Below, in pieces: positions 1-5,981 of a stretch of 6,630 nt of DNA. This DNA is from an uncultured Eubacteriales bacterium (GTDB taxonomy: Bacteria; Bacillota; Clostridia; Oscillospirales; CAG-272). The stretch is taken from positions 1 to 6,630 of the forward strand of contig CASEEB010000133.1 in NCBI GenBank assembly GCA_949286815.1, in the 5' to 3' direction. Both the position numbers and the translations under genes were made by a program. Position 1 is the first letter of the stretch, and every line of letters starts with the position of its first letter. The notes under the pieces were generated by a model. That model was not told the DNA's origin. It saw only the letters and a list, made by a program, of their open reading frames with translations, and made no database searches.

Positions 1-2597
1 TCCTTAAAGTAAGTATCCGTCTGCGCGAACGCCTTTGCCGCCGCCGGATTGGCAAAAAACTTTATATAGGCTATGTCAATTTCAGCGTCTGTCTGCGCGT
101 CCGCAAACAAATCGAGTCGAATATTCTCAAGCTTTACGTCGTCTGTGTTTCCCCACGCCTCAGTCGCGTCAACAATCGCTATATGCCATTCTCCGTCATT
201 TTCCCAATTTACCGAAACATCTGGCACATACCCGTCATCTTGCCACATGACCCCGTCCGAGCGCTCTACGGACAGACCGCTCCGTAAGGAAGAATTTGTT
301 CTGTATTTTATTACAATGTTGTCAGCAAATGACGAATTGACGTTGGGCAATATTCCGAAAGTAATATACGAATTTTCGTCTGCCGCCTTAACGGTGAGAT
401 ATCCTTTATCGCACAAATCATTTATCGAGGCGCCGGAAAAGCATGAAATTCCGAAAGTCTCGGAGGCGCTTTCACAAAGTCCGGTAAAGTCATATTCAAA
501 CGTACACGCAGGGTCATATTCCGGTCCTTTATCCTCAAGCCCCACTCCTTTTGTAAGATATGCCGCCACCAGAGCCGCGCTGTTCTCTTTGCCGTTGCGG
601 AAAGAAATCACTCCCTCGCGCTCTGTCCCGTTTTTGCTTGTAAAACCGGTATACGCCTTATCCGAGGGTGAAGTCATCTTCACTTCAAAGCAGTATTCTC
701 CCGCGGGCAATTCGTCGAAAGTCACCGTCAGGTCTTCACCGTCGGACAGATTTTTAAGATTCCGCTCAACCAAAGGAACCTGAGACGTGGTAGTGGCGTA
801 GTCCTTGTTCCATTTCCAAAGTCTGAAATATCCCTCGTTCGTTGCCGCTCCCCATGTCGCGTGATAATATACCGTAACTCCCGTTACCGGACTCTCCGCT
901 TTGAATTTCTGACCGTAAGATTCCCCTCCTCCGCAGAAAGGGTCTCCCTGTTCATCGCCCGTGACATTCAGCACAGGCACGTTTACCGTGCTGAGCGCAT
1001 AGCGATGCGTATTGAACTGTGTCCCGTAATCATACCTTTCGGCATATTTCATTTCGGAAAACAGACCGATGTATGTAAGGTCTATCCAATCATAAGATTT
1101 TATACCGTCCCCCGTAAGATAAAAACTCAGACTGTCAATGGAGAAACTATCCTCAACCGGCAGCCGTGCAATTACCTCGTGCCAGTATCCGTCGGCATTT
1201 ATATCCACCTCAACGCTTGCGGAATTTCCCGTGCCCTTTGCCGAAACAACGAGCTTTTCCGCCCCGGTCTGCCCTCTGTAGGCAAGCTTTACATATCTGA
1301 AATCAGACGATTTATTAATATCATTAATTTCTGTTTCAGCCATAGAACTGTCCGACATCACGAGAAATCTGTGGAAATCCGCTTCCTTGAATACTGTAAC
1401 ATTTTCACTCTGAGCCGACAAATTCGCAGGCGTCTTTCCGGTTCCGAAATCCGCAATATATGACCCCTCGATCAATTCCTGCCGTCTCTGCTCCTCAAGC
1501 TTTAAGTTTTCGCTTGCCGAATATGAATCGGCGTAAACGGCTTCCCCAAAGAATTTTATATATTCGACATCAATGGAGTCCCCCGCGTCGCATCCGGACG
1601 CGAGCGGGTCAAATCTGAAAGCATATAAAGTCTCGTCGGGCGCATTTCCCCATACGTTATGAGCGTCTACAACAACAGTATGCCATTCTCCGTCATTCTG
1701 ATAGTTCCACAACACATGCGTGCCGTCCGCTCCCCACTGCGCTCCTCCCGAGCGGTTGGTAAAAAACTCGCCCATTGAGATTTCCGAAGAGGTCCTGTAC
1801 TTAATCACCGCGTACGCAAGCTTATCCGCGGAAACATCGGGAGAGGTAGCGTCCGAAAATTTAAAGTACGGATCGCTTCCCGTGGCGGTAAAGGTGACAT
1901 ATCCGTTTACCGAATCGGATATGGAAATATCATTTTGCTGCGTGATATTGAACTTTGAAACAACATCGTCGGTCTCAACCGAAAAATCGTAGACAAAAGT
2001 AGTGTGAGCGCCGGCAGATTTGTCTGTCATGTCCGCAATGGTTATCTCGCAAACGAAAGCTCCCGACGGATTACCGTCCAGATAAGCCTGAATGTCAGTC
2101 ACCTTGCCCGGTATAGGGTCCGCGGCTCCGTTTGCCGCCGGCCAAGGGGTGTATGAGGTCCCCTCCGTGCAGATAACCTCGAAATAAAGCTTTCCCGTAA
2201 GTTTAAGCTCAACAGGTATATTCATGACAAGGTCGCTGTGGTCATGATGGTTGACAATTTCGATTGCGTACAAAGGCTCCGCCGATACTGTATCCGCACG
2301 GTTGCCTTTCCACTCGTACAGCCTGAAGGTACCCTTGTTGACATTGTTACTGTATGTCGCGAAATCATTTATGGTAATACTCAACAGCCTTTTCTCCGAA
2401 TCAAGCGTAAAGGCATATCCTATCGGATTATTGAGTCCGCTCGTATACGGATTTCCTCCCGCTCCGCCCTTGGCAAAGCTTATAGTTTCCACTCCGGAGT
2501 TTTCCTCGGCGTCTGCCGTAAGCGAAAATCCCGCGAACCATGTCATGCAGGAAAGCAGCAAAATAAAAGCCAACGTAAGACAAATGAATTTTTTCAT
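1..2597 (-). CDS. Large exported multi-domain protein with duplicated A-B modules (C-terminus beyond the window)
   Basis: I translated this minus-strand frame codon by codon. It stays open from the ATG at 2597 to the left edge: 865 codons plus two bases, no stop, so the C-terminus is missing. Residues 1-30 form a signal peptide: MKK, a hydrophobic core at about 4-26, and an A-D-A site at 28-30. Module A1 (about 37-190) carries FRLYEW at 91-96. Module B1 (201-350) carries VIKYR, DGEWH, WGN and a closing YIKFF. A short charged linker (about 360-377) leads to a diverged B-like module (about 379-515, with YWHEV and LTYIGLF). A2 follows (about 537-682, FRLWKW at 591-596), then B3 (699-848), repeating VIKYR-like, DGEWH, WGN and YIKFF motifs. 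The many aromatic and acidic residues in alternating strand-like stretches suggest beta-sandwich modules, as in carbohydrate-binding or adhesive surface proteins of Clostridia. That role is inferred; no catalytic motif, dockerin or anchor is visible in the part present. It has its own promoter and a strong ribosome binding site. Confidence 0.92.
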   Translation of the reverse strand, partial: MKKFICLTLAFILLLSCMTWFAGFSLTADAEENSGVETISFAKGGAGGNPYTSGLNNPIGYAFTLDSEKRLLSITINDFATYSNNVNKGTFRLYEWKGNRADTVSAEPLYAIEIVNHHDHSDLVMNIPVELKLTGKLYFEVICTEGTSYTPWPAANGAADPIPGKVTDIQAYLDGNPSGAFVCEITIADMTDKSAGAHTTFVYDFSVETDDVVSKFNITQQNDISISDSVNGYVTFTATGSDPYFKFSDATSPDVSADKLAYAVIKYRTSSEISMGEFFTNRSGGAQWGADGTHVLWNYQNDGEWHTVVVDAHNVWGNAPDETLYAFRFDPLASGCDAGDSIDVEYIKFFGEAVYADSYSASENLKLEEQRRQELIEGSYIADFGTGKTPANLSAQSENVTVFKEADFHRFLVMSDSSMAETEINDINKSSDFRYVKLAYRGQTGAEKLVVSAKGTGNSASVEVDINADGYWHEVIARLPVEDSFSIDSLSFYLTGDGIKSYDWIDLTYIGLFSEMKYAERYDYGTQFNTHRYALSTVNVPVLNVTGDEQGDPFCGGGESYGQKFKAESPVTGVTVYYHATWGAATNEGYFRLWKWNKDYATTTSQVPLVERNLKNLSDGEDLTVTFDELPAGEYCFEVKMTSPSDKAYTGFTSKNGTEREGVISFRNGKENSAALVAAYLTKGVGLEDKGPEYDPACTFEYDFTGLCESASETFGISCFSGASINDLCDKGYLTVKAADENSYITFGILPNVNSSFADNIVIKYRTNSSLRSGLSVERSDGVMWQDDGYVPDVSVNWENDGEWHIAIVDATEAWGNTDDVKLENIRLDLFADAQTDAEIDIAYIKFFANPAAAKAFAQTDTYFK

Positions 2598-2713
2598 AGT
2601 CAACCTCCTCGGTTTATTGCAGAAAAGTTTTCGGAAAAAATTTTTATCAGCGCCGACGAACACACAAGCAGCCGACAAAATTTTTATGAAAAAATTGAAA
2701 ACATTCTTAAACA
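2598..2713 (-). other. 5' untranslated leader of the exported protein gene (about 115 nt)
   Basis: This is the stretch between the inferred transcription start (about 7 nt downstream of the -10 box) and the ATG. It contains two copies of ATAAAAATTTT (minus strand, at about 2678-2688 and 2637-2647) and two copies of GTCGGC between them. Because AAAATTTT is self-complementary, the two copies could pair into a weak A-U stem. No known riboswitch fold was recognised. The transcript limits are inferred from the promoter only. Confidence 0.4.
2603..2610 (-). promoter_or_regulatory. Ribosome binding site of the exported protein gene
   Basis: The minus strand reads GAGGAGGT followed by five bases and the ATG at 2597. 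This near-perfect anti-16S complement fixes the start, and the encoded signal peptide begins directly there. Confidence 0.9.
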
Positions 2714-2719
2714 TTATTA

Positions 2720-2748
2720 ATTGTATATGACAAAATTATATTTGTCAA
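2720..2748 (-). promoter_or_regulatory. Sigma-A type promoter for the exported protein gene
   Basis: On the minus strand TTGACA (2748-2743) is a perfect -35 box. It is followed by exactly 17 bp and TACAAT (2725-2720), a five-of-six match to the -10 box. The spacer is AT-rich. Transcription would start near 2713 and give a leader of about 115 nt before the ATG. The gene lies more than 500 bp from the preceding gene and behind a probable terminator, so its own promoter is expected here. Confidence 0.7.
2728..2747. promoter_or_regulatory. Candidate operator: 7-bp inverted repeat inside the promoter
   Basis: TGACAAA and TTTGTCA form a perfect inverted repeat separated by six bases. It covers the spacer and most of the -35 box of the promoter. 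Each arm with its next bases (TTTGTCATA on minus, TTTGTCAAT on plus) matches the Spo0A box consensus TTTGTCRAA at eight of nine positions. A caveat is that one arm partly coincides with the TTGACA box itself. Binding by Spo0A or another dimeric repressor is inference. Confidence 0.4.
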
Positions 2749-2926
2749 TGCTTTTTAAGTTATTTAGTGAAAAAGTCGACAAATTCGGCACTATATACAT
2801 ATTTATATCTTTGTTTTTAGTTAAAAAATCAATTGTTAAAAACAATTCAACAATTATAACAAATATATATTATAGGGCAAAACATAAACCAAAGCGAATA
2901 AATATATAAGTCAGAGATTATAAGTA
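2749..2926. other. AT-rich intergenic DNA upstream of the exported protein promoter
   Basis: This segment is very AT-rich and has no convincing coding frame on either strand. It holds a perfect palindrome with AATTGTT and AACAATT arms around AAA (2831-2847). Two TATAAT hexamers on the minus strand (2858-2853 and 2874-2869) lack good -35 partners; the best is TTGCCC at 16 bp from the first. Apart from the TTTGTC motif listed separately, nothing else is recognisable. Confidence 0.5.
2775..2783 (-). promoter_or_regulatory. Additional Spo0A-box-like motif upstream of the promoter
   Basis: The minus strand reads TTTGTCGAC, eight of nine positions of TTTGTCRAA, about 27 bp upstream of the -35 box. 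A weaker relative, TTTGTCGGC (seven of nine), lies in the leader at 2671-2679. Isolated matches like these occur by chance in AT-rich DNA; the value lies in the clustering around one promoter. Confidence 0.3.
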
Positions 2927-3071
2927 AAAATCGGCTGTCTCAAATTGATTTTTTAGAAAATTCCTTTGTTACAAACAAAAAACACTTGCATACCGCTATG
3001 AGTAAGCAAGTGTTTTTGTATAGGTTTCCGTTCAAATGGAAACAATTCCCAAACTTGAGACAGCCTATTTT
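2927..3071. repeat. Nested inverted-repeat element, MITE-like or structured terminator
   Basis: The outer arms GGCTGTCTCAA (2933-2943) and TTGAGACAGCC (3055-3065) are perfect 11-bp inverted repeats. Beyond one mismatch they continue for five more A/T pairs (2927-2931 with 3067-3071). The roughly 110-bp interior folds into a long hairpin (2978-3017) and a smaller one with GTTTCC and GGAAAC arms (3024-3029 and 3038-3043), giving a clover-like shape. There is no coding capacity. Size, terminal repeats and structured interior fit a miniature inverted-repeat element, but no target-site duplication is seen at its edges. I do not assign it to an insertion-sequence family. A purely local transcription-termination structure remains possible. 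Confidence 0.6.
2971..3019 (-). terminator. Probable rho-independent terminator after the YgiQ-family gene
   Basis: A perfect 12-bp stem, GCAAGTGTTTTT against AAAAACACTTGC, encloses a 16-nt loop that can add three more pairs. On the minus strand the stem runs into TTTTTTGTTTGT, the layout of an intrinsic terminator about 90 bp after the stop codon at 3106. The A tract on the other side also gives a T-run on the plus strand, so it could work in both directions. It sits inside the larger inverted-repeat element. Confidence 0.65.
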
Positions 3072-3105
3072 GATTATTCTGAGCAAATAGTGTTATATAT
3101 TAATT

Positions 3106-5118
3106 TCAACGGATTTTCTTTGTTTTTCCGCCTGTATGTTGTTTATTGCCGCCATTTGGCTTATTATTTATTTTATCGGAATATTTCTTTGAACCAAAAT
3201 TTTGTCCCGCTTTATTTCTCACGGAATTTGACTTGCCGCCGTCTTTACCGCCGGAAAAAGATTTGCCTTTCCGCGTTTTTGATCTGACATCGGTTCTTTT
3301 TATCGCAACAACACCCTTGGCGGGTCTTACAAGGCATTCGGACGAGTATCCGATGAGGTCTTCTCTCCCCGCAAGGGTCAAAGCCTCTCTTACAAGTTCC
3401 GCGTTCTGAGGTCTGTTGTATTGAAGCAATGCCCTCTGTAGCTGTTTTTCATGATAATCCGACGCCACATACACCGGCTTCATATCAAGCGGATTTATAC
3501 CGGTATAATACATGACCGTAGAAGCGGTACCGGGAGTGGGATAATAGTCCTGAACCTGTTCCGGGGCGTAATTGTCACGCTTAAGGCAGAGCGCAAGCTC
3601 TATCGCGTCATTGAGAGTCGAGCCGGGATGGCTTGACATCAGATACGGGACAAGATACTGCTCTTTAGAACATTCTTTTGTAATCCTGAAAAATTTCTCG
3701 CGGAATCTTTCATACACTTCAAAATCCGGCTTGCCCATACATCTCAGGACACGCGAAGAGCAGTGTTCGGGCGCCACCTTAAGCTGCCCCGAGACATTGT
3801 CTCTCACAAGCTTTTTAAAGAACGTTTCGTCCTTATCCAGCATAAGATAATCAAACCTTATGCCCGAACGTATAAAGACCTTTTTTATCCCCGGGATCTT
3901 TTCAATTTCCTCAATAAGTTTTATGTATTCGCTGTGATCCACCTTCAGATTTTTGCACGGAGTGGGGGCCAGGCACTTCTTGCCGGGACATACGCCGTCG
4001 GTAAGCTGTTTGTCACATGCCGGATATCTGAAATTAGCCGTCGGACCTCCGACATCATGAATATATCCCTTGAAATCCGGCATTTCGGAAATCAGCTTTG
4101 CCTCACTTACAACGCTTTCAATGCTTCTCGAACGAACCGTGCGTCCCTGATGAAACGCGAGCGCGCAGAAATTGCAGGCGCCAAAACATCCCCTGTTATG
4201 AGTAATTGAAAATTTTACTTCCTCAATTGCGGGAACTCCGCCGTCCTTTTCATAAACCGGATGATATGTACGGGCATATGGCAAAGAATACACATGGTCA
4301 AGCTCTTCCCTTTCAAGCGGCGGCATAGGCGGGTTCTGAACAAGCATTTTATTGTCATACATCTCGCAAATTGCTTTTCCGTTTATAGAATCCTGATTTT
4401 TATACTGCACGCCGAAAGCCTTCGCGTATGCCTGTTTATCGGCTTTAAGCAAATTGTAGTCAAATAATCCCGCAATATCAAAGTTGACTTTATCATCGGG
4501 AGAGCACATATAAACAGTCCCTCGGACGTCTCTTATCTTTTTTACCGGGACTCCTCTGTCAAGCAGCTGAGCTATACGGATAAGTATATTTTCCCCCATA
4601 CCATACGTAAGTATATCGGCGCGGCTGTCCACAAGCACCGAGCGGCGTACCTTGTTGTCCCAATAATCATAGTGCGCAAACCGCCTCAGCGACGCCTCAA
4701 GCCCTCCCAGAATTATCGGAACATCTCCGTACGCCTCCCGTATCCGGTTTGAATAAACAATGAGCGCGCGGTCGGGACGCAGCCCCGCTTTCCCTCCCGG
4801 CGAATAATAATCATATGTACGTTTTTTCTTCGCCGCGGTATAATGCGCCACCATTGAGTCAATATTTCCCGCGCTCACGAGAAATCCGAGTCTGGGTCTG
4901 CCAAAGCGTTTGAAATCCTCACATGACTTATAGTCCGGCTGAGCCAGAAACGCCACCCTGTAGCCCTTATCCTCAAGTACCCGGCTGATTATCGCCGCGC
5001 CGAAGGAAGGATGATCCACATAAGCGTCTCCGCTGACATACACAAAATCGGGCGCGTCCCACCCCCTGTTTTCCATGTCTTTCCTGCTTATCGGGAGAAA
5101 TGTGTTGTTTATTTCCAT
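3106..5118 (-). CDS. ygiQ: YgiQ family radical SAM protein (UPF0313)
   Basis: A 670-residue member of the YgiQ/UPF0313 radical SAM family, recognised by close similarity along its length to E. coli YgiQ as I remember it. The N-terminal domain has FLPISRKDMENRGWD, GDAYVDHPSFG (30-40) and GGLEASLRRFAHYDYW (138-153). The radical SAM core has the C-x3-C-x2-C cluster at C311, C315 and C318, which holds a 4Fe-4S cluster for cleaving S-adenosylmethionine, followed by DVGGPTAN (355-362). Further cysteines at 368, 377, 382 and 388 are in the family's usual second cysteine group. The later part has KVAPEH (447-452), SSHPGS and a family-typical C-terminal region. The last 60 residues are a basic, Lys/Gly/Asn-rich tail, also seen in homologues. 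The substrate is unknown. The start fits the family N-terminus; its ribosome site (CAGGAA, about 12 nt away) is weak. It lies 40 bp after spoVM, probably cotranscribed. It is shorter than E. coli YgiQ, mainly for lack of an insertion before the core. Confidence 0.95.
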   Translation of the reverse strand: MEINNTFLPISRKDMENRGWDAPDFVYVSGDAYVDHPSFGAAIISRVLEDKGYRVAFLAQPDYKSCEDFKRFGRPRLGFLVSAGNIDSMVAHYTAAKKKRTYDYYSPGGKAGLRPDRALIVYSNRIREAYGDVPIILGGLEASLRRFAHYDYWDNKVRRSVLVDSRADILTYGMGENILIRIAQLLDRGVPVKKIRDVRGTVYMCSPDDKVNFDIAGLFDYNLLKADKQAYAKAFGVQYKNQDSINGKAICEMYDNKMLVQNPPMPPLEREELDHVYSLPYARTYHPVYEKDGGVPAIEEVKFSITHNRGCFGACNFCALAFHQGRTVRSRSIESVVSEAKLISEMPDFKGYIHDVGGPTANFRYPACDKQLTDGVCPGKKCLAPTPCKNLKVDHSEYIKLIEEIEKIPGIKKVFIRSGIRFDYLMLDKDETFFKKLVRDNVSGQLKVAPEHCSSRVLRCMGKPDFEVYERFREKFFRITKECSKEQYLVPYLMSSHPGSTLNDAIELALCLKRDNYAPEQVQDYYPTPGTASTVMYYTGINPLDMKPVYVASDYHEKQLQRALLQYNRPQNAELVREALTLAGREDLIGYSSECLVRPAKGVVAIKRTDVRSKTRKGKSFSGGKDGGKSNSVRNKAGQNFGSKKYSDKINNKPNGGNKQHTGGKTKKIR

Positions 5119-5158
5119 TTTATTATATTTCCTGTTGTTTTTTACTGTTTAAACTTCC

Positions 5159-5248
5159 TCAGCGGCGTTTCTTTTCTTTTTTAATGCCGAACATTTTTCT
5201 CAGCACGGGTGCCAAAAATCCCGGCGAACGCACAAGAATTATTTTCAT
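5159..5248 (-). CDS. spoVM: Stage V sporulation protein M (SpoVM), 29 residues
   Basis: This short gene fills the gap between thiN and the YgiQ-family gene. ATG at 5248, TGA at 5161-5159, 29 residues beginning MKIILVRSPGFLAP. Aligned without gaps to B. subtilis SpoVM (26 residues) it keeps K2, a basic residue at 7, P9, F11, L12, R17, M19 and G21, and it ends in a basic tail (KKEKKRR). SpoVM is an amphipathic helix that lies in the outer forespore membrane, senses its positive curvature and anchors the coat-basement ATPase SpoIVA; P9 is important for localisation in B. subtilis. The location also fits: in B. subtilis spoVM directly follows thiN in the rsgA (cpgA) cluster. Differences are G10 instead of lysine and a second proline at 14 near the start of the helix. 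In B. subtilis spoVM is sigma-E dependent; here only a partial promoter candidate is visible. Confidence 0.9.
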   Translation of the reverse strand: MKIILVRSPGFLAPVLRKMFGIKKEKKRR

Positions 5249-5255
5249 GGCAAAT

Positions 5256-5260
5256 CTCCT
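5256..5260 (-). promoter_or_regulatory. Ribosome binding site of spoVM
   Basis: The minus strand carries AGGAG (within AAGGAGA) seven bases before the ATG at 5248. For a gene this short the ideal spacing is important support that the frame is translated. Confidence 0.85.
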
Positions 5261-5280
5261 TTCGGATATTATTTACCAAT

Positions 5281-5288
5281 ATTATATG
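5281..5288 (-). promoter_or_regulatory. Weak promoter candidate upstream of spoVM
   Basis: The minus strand reads CATATAAT between thiN and spoVM. It contains a perfect sigma-A -10 hexamer (TATAAT) and also matches the sigma-E -10 pattern CATACAnT at all but one fixed position. No acceptable -35 element was found for either: the hexamer 17 bp upstream (TAAACT) matches TTGACA at three positions, and no ATA-type sigma-E element lies 14-15 bp upstream. It may therefore be fortuitous. Confidence 0.22.
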
Positions 5289-5306
5289 CGTTTTTTCGGG
5301 CTCAGT

Positions 5307-5930
5307 TTACATATCGCGCGATTCGATTATATAAATCCCGCCTTTTTTTACCGAAATCAAAGCACAGTTTCCGCTTACCTCATTGGAAACCGCATACTGC
5401 AGCTTGCGTTCCAGAGTTTTATTCTTAAGCGGGTACTTACAGCCCTCTATTGAAACGCCCTTGACCTTCTCATCCGCCGAAATCAGAGAAAAATATTTAT
5501 ATCCGCTGCGCAAAAGTATAAAGCTGTTGTTTTTCAGATAGCGGATACGGTTCTGACCGTTTACAATAACACCGCGTATATGGCGCTCATATAAGCTTTC
5601 AAGTATAGCCATTGCGGACAAAGCGTGGTCAATTCTGCCCCCGGTTCCGCAAATAATCGTAATTTCCTCCGCGCCGCTCTGCACCGCTTTCTCAACCGCA
5701 AGCTGTGTATCGGTACAGTCTTTTTCAGGAGCGACCTGTAATATTTCAGGCACATCCTGCGGCAGACTTTTGAGCGAGTCAAAGTCTCCTATCAGAATAT
5801 CAGGTGTTACCCCCAAAAGCTTGGCGTTGTTATATCCCGAATCCGCCGCTATCTTGATATCCTCATTATCGGGACGCTCATCTATCTTCTCCGGAAATAT
5901 CTCTCCGCCCGCGTATACAAACGCTCTCAT
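5307..5930 (-). CDS. thiN: Thiamine diphosphokinase (thiamine pyrophosphokinase)
   Basis: A 207-residue cytosolic enzyme that transfers diphosphate from ATP to thiamine, giving thiamine diphosphate and AMP. The diagnostic family motifs are present in order: ADSG (29-32), GDFDS (48-52) with the metal- and ATP-binding aspartates, EKDCTDTQLA (69-78), GGRIDH (97-102) and a C-terminal SNE (182-184) near the thiamine-binding edge of the beta-sandwich domain. Length is normal for the bacterial family (about 200-215). The start is supported by AAGGAGT seven bases upstream. It follows rsgA after 51 bp and precedes spoVM by 58 bp, matching the Bacillus cluster. The rpe gene that lies between rsgA and thiN in B. 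subtilis is absent here. No TPP riboswitch is seen in the gap, as expected for a gene in a housekeeping cluster. Confidence 0.96.
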   Translation of the reverse strand: MRAFVYAGGEIFPEKIDERPDNEDIKIAADSGYNNAKLLGVTPDILIGDFDSLKSLPQDVPEILQVAPEKDCTDTQLAVEKAVQSGAEEITIICGTGGRIDHALSAMAILESLYERHIRGVIVNGQNRIRYLKNNSFILLRSGYKYFSLISADEKVKGVSIEGCKYPLKNKTLERKLQYAVSNEVSGNCALISVKKGGIYIIESRDM

Positions 5931-5981
5931 AGTCCATACTCCTTAAATAATTTATTTTTTATTTGTTCAGAACTATTTCTT

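Noticed and set aside
73..783. Plus-strand open frame of 236 codons
   Set aside because: It lies entirely antisense to the exported protein gene, which has a signal peptide, repeated modules and a strong ribosome site. The plus-strand product has no recognisable domain.
861..1463. Plus-strand open frame of 200 codons
   Set aside because: Antisense shadow of the same exported protein gene; no ribosome site or family signature.
2546..2558. Possible lipoprotein signal (LLSC, Cys17) in the exported protein
   Set aside because: The residues after Cys17 stay hydrophobic up to about residue 26, and a better signal peptidase I site (A-D-A, 28-30) follows. A lipoprotein is not excluded but is less likely.
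2238..2730. Two overlapping plus-strand frames of about 160 codons
   Set aside because: They run antisense through the signal-peptide region, leader and promoter of the exported protein gene and show no protein family features.
2721..2909. Plus-strand frame of 62 codons in the AT-rich intergenic region
   Set aside because: Its composition is simply AT-rich (Lys, Ile, Tyr, Asn, Phe), there is no ribosome site, and it overlaps the promoter of the minus-strand gene.
3024..3043. tRNA T-arm-like sequence (GTTCAAAT between GTTTCC and GGAAAC)
   Set aside because: The stem pairs in a register that leaves an eight-base loop with G opposite G at the canonical closing position, and no acceptor, D or anticodon arm can be drawn around it.
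3763..4209. Plus-strand frame of 148 codons
   Set aside because: Antisense to the radical SAM gene, whose conserved motifs span this whole region.
5561..5782. Minus-strand frame of 73 codons inside thiN
   Set aside because: Out-of-frame shadow of thiN; arginine- and leucine-rich with no family features.
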